DNA of 32,772 nt. Source: Ferruginibacter sp. (GTDB lineage: Bacteria; Bacteroidota; Bacteroidia; Chitinophagales; Chitinophagaceae). The DNA is taken from NCBI GenBank assembly GCA_017988335.1, contig JAGNRZ010000015.1:1-32772 (forward strand). The letters run 5' to 3'. This document shows positions 9,674-17,270 of this stretch, piece after piece; the stretch's first letter is position 1; each line of letters opens with the position of its first letter. The translations under genes and the position numbers were made by a program. The notes under the pieces were generated by a model. It was given only the letters and a program-made list of their open reading frames with translations. It was not told the origin of the DNA and searched no databases.

Positions 9674-9714
9674 AACCAACTCCACCACATATACAAAACG
9701 GTGTAAAGTTGGTT
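9674..9714. promoter_or_regulatory. Two-part stem-loop between protein C and the barrel gene
   Basis: The outer arms AACCAACT (9674-9681) and AGTTGGTT (9707-9714) pair perfectly, and the inner CACC (9683-9686) pairs with GGTG (9700-9703). No U-tract follows, so it is not a textbook terminator. It fills much of the 95-nt gap and could set relative expression or RNA processing between genes C and barrel. Confidence 0.45.
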
Positions 9715-9754
9715 ATTAATAACTAAAATTTGTAAACCAAATAAACCATCAAAA

Positions 9755-11452
9755 ATGAAGCAACCAATTATCTGCTTATTATTATTCACCAGTATAGGCT
9801 TATATGCACAAGATAAAAAGCCCAAACTTGAAGTAAGCGGCACTATGGGTGTTACTTACGAAGGCTATGGGTTAAATAGAAACCCTGCAGGGTGGACGGG
9901 TTTTGCACAACGCAAACCTTGGAATCAAGTACGTTTTACCTTTCAGCCTACATTTACCACACCCAAGTGGAGCCTGCCATTTAATTTCAATTTTAATACT
10001 ACTCCTACAAATGTTATTGGGCCGTATGCAGGTATTGGTAAGCAAAGTTTTAGTCAATACATTACCAACCCTAGCAATAATTTTGGCTTTAACCCCAAGT
10101 ACAAATGGGCAGAGTTGCAACTAGGTACACAATATTTAAACTATAGCAATTTAAGCACAGGTGATGTAGGTGTGTTTGGTGCAGGTTTTGATTTAAGGCC
10201 CAATGTTTGGCGTATAAAATTCTTTACAGGCGTATCGCAACAAGGAATTAACTTTTTTAGCGGAGGGGCTAACGGCAGCTATAAACGAAATAATTGGATG
10301 GCACAATTTGGTATGGAAAAAGAAGATAGCTACGCTTTGCTTTTTAATTTTGCCAAGGGTAAAGATGATAAAAACTCTATTCCGCCACCACCACCAGGCA
10401 GTGTACTACCGCAAGAAGGTTTTACCATGAGTGTAGTAGGCAAGCTAAATATTAATAAGCAGTGGTATGCAAATATCGAAGGGGCACAAAGTGTATATAC
10501 AAAAGATTTGTATCAACCTGTAAGTGCTACCGATGTTACAATAAAACCATTTTTAACAGGTAATACATCTACTACAAAAGATTTTGCAGCCGAAGGTGCT
10601 ATTGGCAGAAAAAGTAAAAACTTTGATATAGGCGTAAAAGTAAAATACTTAGGTGCAGGATTTCAAACAGTAGGCTATCCCTTTTTACAGCCTGATAGAA
10701 TGGACTATACGTTGAACACTCGTTTTAATGCTTTTAAAAATAAAACAAACGTTACAGCAAGTATTGGGCAACGTACCAATAACGTAAGTAGTACAACATT
10801 AAAGGCAAAACAATTTATTGGCAACCTAAATTGGTTTAGCCAAATAAACGATAACTGGAGTGTAAATATTAATTACAACAATTTTGGTTTTCAAAGTAAT
10901 AGTGGCCTAAACCCTTATGGTATAAAAAATGTAAGTAACGATTTTGGTATCACACCTACTTATACATGGAGTAACAGCAAAATGGTGCACTTAATAAGCC
11001 TTAGTTATAATTATAGTAAATACGATGAAAGAGACATTAATACAAACATAACTACATCTAATAACACCCACATGGCCTTGCTTACCTACGTGCCTTCGTT
11101 TTTAACTAAAGATGTAACACCCGATTTTAGTGTAATGTATTTTTTGAACAAACTACCAGGCTTTAAAACTACATTAGCTACAGTAAGTACAGGCTTAGCT
11201 ATGCCAGCATTTAAAAAGAAGGTACAGCTAAGAGGGCAGTTGCAATATACATTTAGTAAAAACAATACTTTTACTGCTAATAATAATTTTATTGCCAGTT
11301 GTAATGTAGATGCCAAGCTAAATAAAAAACTTACTTGGACAAATTTTTTAAGCACCAACTATTTTAAATATGGTAACGAAATAATACCCAACAGTGCTAA
11401 TTATTTAGAAAGTAATATTAGAACAGGGTTAATGTATCGTTTTGGAAAATAA
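9755..11452 (+). CDS. Outer-membrane beta-barrel-like protein of the surface block
   Basis: The protein has 565 residues with a signal peptide of about 18 (ending GLYAQ). The rest is dominated by alternating aromatic/polar strands with Asn/Gly-rich turns, as in outer membrane barrels, and the last strand ends LMYRFGK near the C-terminus. A short PPPPPG loop lies near residue 212. It is not recognisably PorP/SprF, since I do not see that family's N-terminal motif, nor a TonB-dependent receptor, since there is no plug. I cannot name its family. Its position between secreted proteins C and D suggests an exporter or anchor for them, by analogy with PorP/SprF-like partners of T9SS proteins; that is inference. 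Confidence 0.8.
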   Translation: MKQPIICLLLFTSIGLYAQDKKPKLEVSGTMGVTYEGYGLNRNPAGWTGFAQRKPWNQVRFTFQPTFTTPKWSLPFNFNFNTTPTNVIGPYAGIGKQSFSQYITNPSNNFGFNPKYKWAELQLGTQYLNYSNLSTGDVGVFGAGFDLRPNVWRIKFFTGVSQQGINFFSGGANGSYKRNNWMAQFGMEKEDSYALLFNFAKGKDDKNSIPPPPPGSVLPQEGFTMSVVGKLNINKQWYANIEGAQSVYTKDLYQPVSATDVTIKPFLTGNTSTTKDFAAEGAIGRKSKNFDIGVKVKYLGAGFQTVGYPFLQPDRMDYTLNTRFNAFKNKTNVTASIGQRTNNVSSTTLKAKQFIGNLNWFSQINDNWSVNINYNNFGFQSNSGLNPYGIKNVSNDFGITPTYTWSNSKMVHLISLSYNYSKYDERDINTNITTSNNTHMALLTYVPSFLTKDVTPDFSVMYFLNKLPGFKTTLATVSTGLAMPAFKKKVQLRGQLQYTFSKNNTFTANNNFIASCNVDAKLNKKLTWTNFLSTNYFKYGNEIIPNSANYLESNIRTGLMYRFGK

Positions 11453-11498
11453 ATTGGTCTAACGCTTCGTCTGACCATAAAGTTTAAAATAAAAAATT

Positions 11499-12530
11499 AT
11501 GAAGAAAATATTTTACATCTTATTTATTTTACTTGCAACCAATAGTACTGTTGCACAAGTAAATACTAATTTAGTAGTAAGTGCTACGCCGCCATCATCT
11601 TTATTGCAATGGAGTACTAATAGAGAAATATTAACGTATATAATTTCTCCAGCACAAGGCTTGCAAGCACCTTATAAAATAAAAACCGAAATAAAACTTT
11701 CTGATGGTACAGTAGTAGGCAAAACAGATTTAGCCAAAGCAACAACATATAATTTAGCAAGCACTACTACCATTTATAATGCAAGTGATGTAATACCTAT
11801 GCAATACATGGTGTTTACAGGCAAGTATAAAACCTCACTAGAAAAAACAGGTAAACTACCAGCAGATAATTATCAAATATGTGTGCAATTAGTTCGTCCG
11901 CCAGATTTTGTACCTTTTTCAGAAGAGAAGTGCAGAAGCTTTAATTTGGCTGCAACACAATTGCCTATTTTACTAAAGCCATACAATGAAGAAGTACTTA
12001 ATTATGATTTAGCAAAAACAGCTATAATTTTTAGATGGAGCCCAGTAGTGCCAACTCCAAAATTTATAGCAACTTATAAATTAATGGTGTTTGAAGTATT
12101 ACCACATCAAAACCCTGTACAGGCAATGCGTAGCAATTTCCCTATTTTAACGCAAGAGGTAAGAGGTACTACGCAATATATTTGGCAACCACAGGGTATT
12201 ATTGAAAACGAAATGGAAGATCAAACACAACAACGCAAAGGTTGGAACGGAACGGTAAAAGGAAGTAGTATAGAATCTGTTGATTCTGTTAGCCAACAAA
12301 GAAAAGGTTGGAATGGCAAAATAAATGAAGACGAAACTGAAATACGCAAAGGATGGAACGGCACTGTAAAAGGAAAAAAATATGTTTGGACCATACAATC
12401 TTTTGATAATTTAGGTCAGCCCTTAGGTGATGGAAATGTAAATGCCGATGGAGTAAGTGAGCCGGTAATGTTTATAATTACAAAAGGTGGTAAAGAAGTT
12501 GATAAACTAAAAGAAGAAATAAAAAAATAG
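11499..12530 (+). CDS. Secreted protein D with Ig/Fn3-like region and RKGWNG repeats
   Basis: The protein has 343 residues with a signal peptide of about 20 (STVAQ). Residues about 125-230 are homologous to protein A: ICVQLVRP, EKCRSFNL, then FRWSPVVPTP at 178-187 and Y.LMVFEV. After TTQYIW the match is broken by about 55 residues carrying RKGWNG at 246-251, 268-273 and 283-288, and resumes at KYVWTIQ with SEPVMFII, which matches SEPTAFRII in A. The tail is Lys/Glu rich. It lacks the cysteine-rich C-terminal domain of A, B and C. It is 46 nt downstream of the barrel gene and is followed by a strong hairpin, so it is probably the last gene of the operon. Confidence 0.85.
   Translation: MKKIFYILFILLATNSTVAQVNTNLVVSATPPSSLLQWSTNREILTYIISPAQGLQAPYKIKTEIKLSDGTVVGKTDLAKATTYNLASTTTIYNASDVIPMQYMVFTGKYKTSLEKTGKLPADNYQICVQLVRPPDFVPFSEEKCRSFNLAATQLPILLKPYNEEVLNYDLAKTAIIFRWSPVVPTPKFIATYKLMVFEVLPHQNPVQAMRSNFPILTQEVRGTTQYIWQPQGIIENEMEDQTQQRKGWNGTVKGSSIESVDSVSQQRKGWNGKINEDETEIRKGWNGTVKGKKYVWTIQSFDNLGQPLGDGNVNADGVSEPVMFIITKGGKEVDKLKEEIKK
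12234..12362 (+). repeat. Three in-frame RKGWNG-coding repeats
   Basis: The hexapeptide RKGWNG is encoded at 12234-12251, 12300-12317 and 12345-12362. Copies 1 and 3 continue as TVKG, and copies 1 and 2 are preceded by QQ. The codons differ between copies (for example ggttggaac versus ggatggaac), so the repeat is conserved more at protein than at DNA level. Confidence 0.85.
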
Positions 12531-12553
12531 CCTTGTCCTTTTTTAGAGCAAAG

Positions 12554-12582
12554 AAACAAGCCCGATAATTTCGGGCTTGTTT
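12554..12582 (+). terminator. Terminator hairpin after the surface block
   Basis: A perfect 12-bp stem, AAACAAGCCCGA (12554-12565) with TCGGGCTTGTTT (12571-12582), encloses the 5-nt loop TAATT and is followed by a T-rich run (12581-12593). It lies 23 nt after the stop of protein D, so it should end the operon before recX. Confidence 0.88.
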
Positions 12583-12586
12583 TGTT

Positions 12587-12594
12587 TATTTTTG
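12587..12594 (+). promoter_or_regulatory. Candidate -7 element TATTTTTG for recX
   Basis: This matches TAnnTTTG and ends 6 nt before the ATG at 12601. It overlaps the T-run of the upstream terminator, so part of the match may be chance. No clear -33 element was found. Confidence 0.3.
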
Positions 12595-12600
12595 TATTGC

Positions 12601-13071
12601 ATGAATAAAACCTCTTTTTTAACCGCAGCACAAGCCCTGCAAAAAGTAAAACATTATTGCAGCTATCAAGAACGTTGCCACAGTGAAGTAGTAAGTAAGC
12701 TGTACGATTTAGGTGTGTATAAAAAAGAACATGACGAAATACTATCTACCTTAATACAAGAAAACTATTTAAATGAAGAACGCTTTGCCATACAATTTGC
12801 TGGTGGAAGATTTAGATTAAAGCAATGGGGTAAGGTAAAAATTAAGTACGAACTTAAAAGCAAGCAAGTAAGTGAATACTGTATTAAAAAAGCCCTAGCC
12901 AGCATACCTTATGATGATTATTTACAAACAGCCCAAAAGTTAATTACTGCAAAAGCTAAGTTGCTTAAAAGCGAAAAAAACATCTTTATCAAAAAAAGAA
13001 AACTGCAAGATTATATGCAGCAAAAAGGCTACGAACTACAATTAATTAATGAGTTGCAAAAAGAGGTTTAA
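12601..13071 (+). CDS. recX: RecX-family regulator of RecA
   Basis: RecX proteins bind RecA filaments and modulate recombination. The 156-residue protein shows the RecX pattern: an N-terminal helix repeat with ALQKVKHYCSYQERCHSEV..KL, then L.EN.YLNEERFA..FA.GR.R.K.WGK.KI..EL..K. A C-terminal repeat follows. I chose the ATG at 12601; an upstream in-frame start would lie inside the terminator stem and is unlikely. recA is not in the window. It appears to be a separate transcription unit from the surface block. Confidence 0.85.
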   Translation: MNKTSFLTAAQALQKVKHYCSYQERCHSEVVSKLYDLGVYKKEHDEILSTLIQENYLNEERFAIQFAGGRFRLKQWGKVKIKYELKSKQVSEYCIKKALASIPYDDYLQTAQKLITAKAKLLKSEKNIFIKKRKLQDYMQQKGYELQLINELQKEV

Positions 13072-13137
13072 TTTACCAATAAAACATACCCATTACCACT
13101 AATAAAAATTTTGTAAAAATTAATAATAAGGCTTTTA

Positions 13138-13145
13138 TACCTTTG
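13138..13145 (+). promoter_or_regulatory. Candidate -7 element TACCTTTG for the DUF4834 gene
   Basis: This is a full TAnnTTTG match 7 nt before the ATG at 13153. A possible -33 TTTG lies at 13110-13113, with a spacing of 24, slightly longer than usual. A very short or absent leader is implied. Confidence 0.45.
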
Positions 13146-13152
13146 TTACATT

Positions 13153-13383
13153 ATGTTACGCACTTTATTACTTCTATTTGCACTGTACCTGTTGTACAAG
13201 CTAATTTTCGATTTTATTATACCTATTTATAATACTACTAATCAGGTTAAAAAAAAGGTAGGCGAAATGCAGCAAAAAATGAATGAGCAAATGCAGCAGC
13301 AAAATAACGTTGACACACCGCCAAAGCAAACTGCCGAAAAGCCTAAAAGAGATGACTATATAGATTTTGAAGAGGTTAAATAG
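13153..13383 (+). CDS. DUF4834-like small membrane protein
   Basis: The 76-residue protein has one N-terminal membrane segment (about residues 3-24), then a coiled-coil-prone Gln/Met/Lys stretch (QQKMNEQMQQQ) and the conserved acidic C-terminus DDYIDFEEVK typical of this Bacteroidetes family. Function is unknown. Its 3' end overlaps the convergent HAD gene by 28 bp. Confidence 0.75.
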   Translation: MLRTLLLLFALYLLYKLIFDFIIPIYNTTNQVKKKVGEMQQKMNEQMQQQNNVDTPPKQTAEKPKRDDYIDFEEVK

Positions 13384-13994
13384 TTGGGAATAACATCTTC
13401 AATTTTTTCGCCTTTTAATAATAGATGAGTGATAATACCTAATTCGTTTGCCATGGGTATATTAATAATAGAATCGTCTATAAACAAAGTTTCCTCAGCC
13501 ATTATATTAGCATCTGCTAACACAAATTCATAAATATTTTTGTGAGGTTTACGTAAATGTATTTCGTGACTGTAATAGGCTTTTGTAAAATTATTGTTTA
13601 AGTTTTCTTTAAAAACGGTAGTATATGTTTGCAAAAACGAAGTTTGATGAATGCTGTTGGTATTACTTAACAAATAGGTTGTATAAGTTTGATTTAATTG
13701 TTGCAAATAAGCGATACTGTTGGGTCTATAGTTTAAAAGAATACTATTCCAAGCGGTTTTAATTTGCTCATTATCCAAGGGTAGTTTTGTTTCTTTTCGT
13801 ATGCCATCATAAAACTCATTTTCACTTATTTTGCCTGTTTCTAAATCTTCAAACAGTGTATTGGCAGTAGTTTGCGAATACTTATTCTCAAAATCTACTA
13901 CACCAAGGTTTTTAAATGCGTTAATAGTTTTATGATAGTCTATATCAATAAGCACTCCACCAAGGTCGAGTATTATATTTTTTATTTTTGGCAA
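13356..13994 (-). CDS. HAD-family phosphatase (DLGG subfamily)
   Basis: This is a cytoplasmic phosphatase-like protein of about 212 residues. Numbered from the earlier possible start at 14009, motif I is ILDLGGVL with nucleophile D15, motif II LLSNTN (S115), motif III K154 (RKPHKN) and motif IV FIDDS (D178/D179). The usual second Asp of motif I is Gly, as is common in the FDLGGVL-type subfamily. No ATG lies near the start. TTG at 14009 falls inside a -7 promoter match (14007-14014), so I prefer the TTG at 13994, which leaves the short N-terminus usual for the family. The substrate is unknown. The gene is convergent with the DUF4834 gene and divergent from the DoxX-like gene. Confidence 0.85.
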   Translation of the reverse strand: MPKIKNIILDLGGVLIDIDYHKTINAFKNLGVVDFENKYSQTTANTLFEDLETGKISENEFYDGIRKETKLPLDNEQIKTAWNSILLNYRPNSIAYLQQLNQTYTTYLLSNTNSIHQTSFLQTYTTVFKENLNNNFTKAYYSHEIHLRKPHKNIYEFVLADANIMAEETLFIDDSIINIPMANELGIITHLLLKGEKIEDVIPNYLTSSKSI

Positions 13995-14006
13995 TTCTTT
14001 TTTTGG

Positions 14007-14014
14007 CAAATGTA
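14007..14014 (-). promoter_or_regulatory. Candidate -7 element TACATTTG for the HAD gene
   Basis: Read on the minus strand, the bases match TAnnTTTG. The TTG within this element is also a possible start codon in the HAD frame; transcription from here would start downstream of it and so favour the TTG at 13994. No -33 match was seen. Confidence 0.4.
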
Positions 14015-14064
14015 AGAATAGGATTTAATTATAGTAAATTGAAAAGTAAATAAATACATATTAA

Positions 14065-14454
14065 ATGCTTTGGCAAAAAATTTATACTATAACACTTTGG
14101 TTTACCGCCTTAATTTGGTTAATAAATGGTTTGTTTTGTAAAGTGCTAAACCTTGTTCCAAGGCATACTCAAATAGTTGAAAATATTTTACTGTTAAGCC
14201 AACATCAAGCTAAAATTCTAACCATTTTAATAGGTATTGCTGAGGTAATAATGGCTATATGGATTATAAGTAAAAAGTACACCAAACTTAATGCTATAAC
14301 ACAGATATTAATTATTGGGATAATGAATGTTTTAGAATTTATTTTAGTACCTAACTTATTACTGTGGGGTAAATTTAATTTATTATTTGCAGTAGCTTTA
14401 ATGTTAATAATATATGTAAATGAATTTGTACTATCTAAAAAAATAAATGTTTAA
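14065..14454 (+). CDS. DoxX-like four-helix membrane protein
   Basis: The 129-residue integral membrane protein has four predicted membrane segments (about 8-25, 48-68, 76-97 and 100-122) and a small polar loop, resembling the DoxX-like family. Biochemical function is not established. Its stop overlaps the start of the DUF2071 gene by 8 nt, which indicates translational coupling and one operon running to 16309. Confidence 0.7.
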   Translation: MLWQKIYTITLWFTALIWLINGLFCKVLNLVPRHTQIVENILLLSQHQAKILTILIGIAEVIMAIWIISKKYTKLNAITQILIIGIMNVLEFILVPNLLLWGKFNLLFAVALMLIIYVNEFVLSKKINV

Positions 14455-15187
14455 TTCATTAAAAAATCATCCATTTGGAGTAGAGGCATTTTTTGAAAAC
14501 TCTACAGTTCTCACATTTGCTGTGCCTAAAAATCAGCTACAATTATTTATTCCGCATTGCTTATCGCTTGATACGTATAATGATAAGTGGGGTTTTATTG
14601 CTGTAGCTATGGTACAAACCAAACATCTTCGACCTAAAGGCTTTCCCAGCTTTTTAGGAAATGATTTTTTCTTAATTGGGTATAGAATATTTGTTCGTTA
14701 TACTAATTCTCTCGGTAAAAATTTAAGAGGGCTTTATATTTTAAAATCAGAAACAAATAAAAAAAAGATGGAGTGGCTGGGTAATATTTTTACGCATTAT
14801 AATTATACAACTACTGATATTAAAATTGAACAGGGCGTTAATAGTAAAACAATTAAATCATTACAATCTCAATTTGTAGTTGAAATTGATAATAAAAGAG
14901 ATAATATTACTTTGCCTAGCCAATCACCTTTTGTGGATTGGAAAGAGGCTAGGCGTTTTGCAGGGCCATTGCCTTTTACGTTTACGCATATGCCCAACCA
15001 ACAGCAAGTTTTAATCATAGAGGGTGTAAGAGAAAATTGGACACCTAAGCCAATATCTATTTTAAACTATAGCTTTGCTTTTTTAAATGAACTTAAACTA
15101 ACAAACGTATTTTTAGCGAATGCTTTTGAAATTTCAAATATACCTTATCAGTGGAAGAAAGGCAAAATAGAAAAATGGAGTCAATAA
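14447..15187 (+). CDS. DUF2071 (YqjF-like) family protein
   Basis: This 246-residue soluble protein shows the DUF2071 pattern: HPFGVEAFFENSTVLTFAVP, L..FIP..L.LDTYNDKWGFIAVAMVQTKHLRP, and later ARRFAGPLPFTFTHM and VREN.TPKPI. The family is predicted to have an acetoacetate-decarboxylase-like beta fold, but its activity is unknown. It overlaps both neighbours, the DoxX-like gene upstream and the methyltransferase-like gene downstream, so it is coexpressed with membrane proteins. Length is normal for the family. Confidence 0.75.
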   Translation: MFNSLKNHPFGVEAFFENSTVLTFAVPKNQLQLFIPHCLSLDTYNDKWGFIAVAMVQTKHLRPKGFPSFLGNDFFLIGYRIFVRYTNSLGKNLRGLYILKSETNKKKMEWLGNIFTHYNYTTTDIKIEQGVNSKTIKSLQSQFVVEIDNKRDNITLPSQSPFVDWKEARRFAGPLPFTFTHMPNQQQVLIIEGVRENWTPKPISILNYSFAFLNELKLTNVFLANAFEISNIPYQWKKGKIEKWSQ

Positions 15188-15930
15188 GAAAACCATACCA
15201 AGGCGTTTGGAATATTATACGGTTTAACTGGCATTTTTATGTAATAGCGGCTTGTTCAATTGTTTTGCTTTGGGTGTTGGCAAACATGTTTCCATCATTA
15301 GCTTTTTATTTTTTACTTGCAATAGCCTTCATTGTATTGCCTACAATCATTTCTTTGCTTACTTCCTTTTATGTATATGATGTATCAAATTTATATTCTT
15401 TTAATTGGATTAAGAATAGTGATGAGCCTATTACTATTGTAAATATTAATGCTGGCTTTGATGAAACTAGTAGCCTACTAAGTAAAAAATTTAAAAATGC
15501 AAAACTGTATGTATTTGACTTTTATGATTCTTCAAAACATACTGAAATATCTATAGAAAGAGCTAGAAAAGCCTATTCAAAATACCCAAATACACAACAA
15601 ATAGTAACACATAAAATCCCCTTAGAAAACGAAAGCGTTGATAATTTTTTTTTAATTTTTGCTGCACATGAAATTAGAAACAACGAAGAACGAAATATTT
15701 TTTTCAAAGAAGTAAATAGAGTACTGAAAGATAATGGAGAAGTAATAGTAGTAGAACACTTAAGAGATGTAACTAATTTCTTAGCTTATAATATTGGCTT
15801 TTTTCATTTTCTTTCTAAACACAAATGGCTTGCTACATTTACAAATGCAGATTTTGCTATTGCTAAACAAATAAAACACACACCCTTTATAACATCTTTT
15901 ACTCTTACTAAATATGCAAATACATTTTAA
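15175..15930 (+). CDS. Membrane-anchored class I methyltransferase-like protein
   Basis: The protein has about 251 residues from the ATG at 15175, which overlaps the end of the DUF2071 gene; an in-frame GTG at 15151 is possible but less likely. Two membrane segments lie near the N-terminus (about 22-40 and 46-68). The remainder resembles a Rossmann methyltransferase: ITIVNINAGFDE in the glycine-loop position, LYVFDFYD as the acidic strand, IPLENESVDNFFLIFAAHEI, then EVNRVLKDNGEVIVVEHLRD, a typical strand-5 region. The usual GxGxG loop is weak (NAGFDE), so catalysis should not be assumed. The substrate is unknown. Confidence 0.7.
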   Translation: MESIRKPYQGVWNIIRFNWHFYVIAACSIVLLWVLANMFPSLAFYFLLAIAFIVLPTIISLLTSFYVYDVSNLYSFNWIKNSDEPITIVNINAGFDETSSLLSKKFKNAKLYVFDFYDSSKHTEISIERARKAYSKYPNTQQIVTHKIPLENESVDNFFLIFAAHEIRNNEERNIFFKEVNRVLKDNGEVIVVEHLRDVTNFLAYNIGFFHFLSKHKWLATFTNADFAIAKQIKHTPFITSFTLTKYANTF

Positions 15931-16309
15931 AATAATTGGATTTCTTTTTATTGCCTTAGCAATAATACATGCAGGTTTTCCTAAACGATTTAACTGGAAA
16001 TTGGAGCTTCAAAAGCTTAGCCTTTTAAACAAACAAATGATGCAAGTACATACATTTTTTATTGCACTATTAATTTTATTAATGGGTATATTATGCTTGG
16101 TATCTTATAATGATTTAATAGAAACAACATTAGGGAAAAGAATATTAATAGGTTTTGGAATATTTTGGGGATTTAGGTTATTAACCCAATTCTTTTGGTA
16201 TTCACCAATACTTTGGAGTGGTAAAGGTTTTGAAACCTTAATGCACATTCTATTTGGAGTATTTTGGGCGTACGTAACTATTATATTTTTTTATGCAGCT
16301 TTTACATAA
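15914..16309 (+). CDS. Four-helix membrane protein, last gene of DUF2071 operon
   Basis: The 131-residue protein has four hydrophobic segments (about 5-20, 46-64, 78-98 and 108-130) and a conserved-looking charged segment PKRFNWKLELQKL between the first two. I cannot assign a family with confidence. It begins inside the 3' end of the methyltransferase-like gene (17-nt overlap), so it belongs to that operon. Its stop abuts the stop of the convergent lytic transglycosylase gene with no spacer. Confidence 0.65.
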   Translation: MQIHFKIIGFLFIALAIIHAGFPKRFNWKLELQKLSLLNKQMMQVHTFFIALLILLMGILCLVSYNDLIETTLGKRILIGFGIFWGFRLLTQFFWYSPILWSGKGFETLMHILFGVFWAYVTIIFFYAAFT

Positions 16310-17173
16310 TTACTCACCCTTAAACCTCAACGTACCACTCAAAAATTTATCGTAATTATTGTAGATAACATTTAGGGCTATAAAATTCATTACATAATTA
16401 CGAGTTTCTGCCGGCAGGTGTGTTTTAATATCCCAAAAAGTAGCATTGTTTTTTCCGCTTTTACGAATAGCTTCCCATACGTTGCCTACACCACAGTTGT
16501 AGCTGGCTACAACCAGTAAAGTATTGTTGCCTAGGTTTCGGTATCGGTCTCGTAAATATTTTGCAGCTGCATGTGTAGATTTATGAAAATTCTTTCGCTC
16601 ATCTTTTATTGTAGGCTTTTTTGAAGTAACAGTATCTGGGTTTTTAAGAGCTTTGTTTTTTGCTGCTAATTTTTTTTCTTCTGCTGTGGGTTGAGATATA
16701 TATCGTAATCCATATTCTTTGGCTACTTCATCCATTATTTGCCAATAACCAACTGCACCAGCATGGGATGTAGCATTGCCATTAAATGCACTTTCTAAAG
16801 CAATTAATACTTTAAGCTCTTGCGGTAAATTATAACGCTTAAATGTTTTTGTAATTTTTGGGAAAAAAGATTTCCCTTTTTTATACATTCTTATCAAATA
16901 ATCCCTTCTGTTTTCAGAAAATTTTTCTATGTAACTATTGGCCTCATTTTCGTTACCTACTAAAATTTGTGGGTAAATAACATTGGCAACTGTAGTGCCT
17001 TCTACATCTTCAGTTTTGAGGGTAGCCGTAATAGTTTTTTTAGATTTGTCTTCTAATACTCTTCTTGCAGATGCTGCCTGTAAGTTTGTAAAAAAACAAA
17101 AAATAGTAATAGCTGTAAGCAGCCATTTGGCCGAAAAAAACACCTTAGTAATATACATTTTAGTACTTCTCAT
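16310..17173 (-). CDS. Lytic murein transglycosylase, SLT domain
   Basis: The enzyme cleaves the MurNAc-GlcNAc bond in peptidoglycan, yielding anhydro ends; it should act in the periplasm. The 287-residue protein has an N-terminal signal/membrane segment (about 12-33). The SLT domain starts near 115, with catalytic E127 (ALESAFN), AGAVGYWQIM at 138-147, DER....ST near 190-200 and ASYNCGVGNVWEA. A Lys-rich insertion (about 163-187) lies between the catalytic region and the DER motif, so this is a slightly unusual MltD/Slt-like variant. No LysM domain is present. The start could be the ATG at 17173 or the one at codon 6; I kept the longer form. Confidence 0.88.
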   Translation of the reverse strand: MRSTKMYITKVFFSAKWLLTAITIFCFFTNLQAASARRVLEDKSKKTITATLKTEDVEGTTVANVIYPQILVGNENEANSYIEKFSENRRDYLIRMYKKGKSFFPKITKTFKRYNLPQELKVLIALESAFNGNATSHAGAVGYWQIMDEVAKEYGLRYISQPTAEEKKLAAKNKALKNPDTVTSKKPTIKDERKNFHKSTHAAAKYLRDRYRNLGNNTLLVVASYNCGVGNVWEAIRKSGKNNATFWDIKTHLPAETRNYVMNFIALNVIYNNYDKFLSGTLRFKGE

Positions 17174-17270
17174 ACGTTAGTAAACAAAAAAGATGGCTAA
17201 GATAACGACTTTACATATTTAATATTGCACTTTCACAAAATTTTATAACCTTTATATATAATTATCAACT

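Noticed and set aside
11455..11477. Hairpin TGGTC/GACCA between barrel and D
   Set aside because: Only 5 bp with a mostly unpaired interior; too weak to list.
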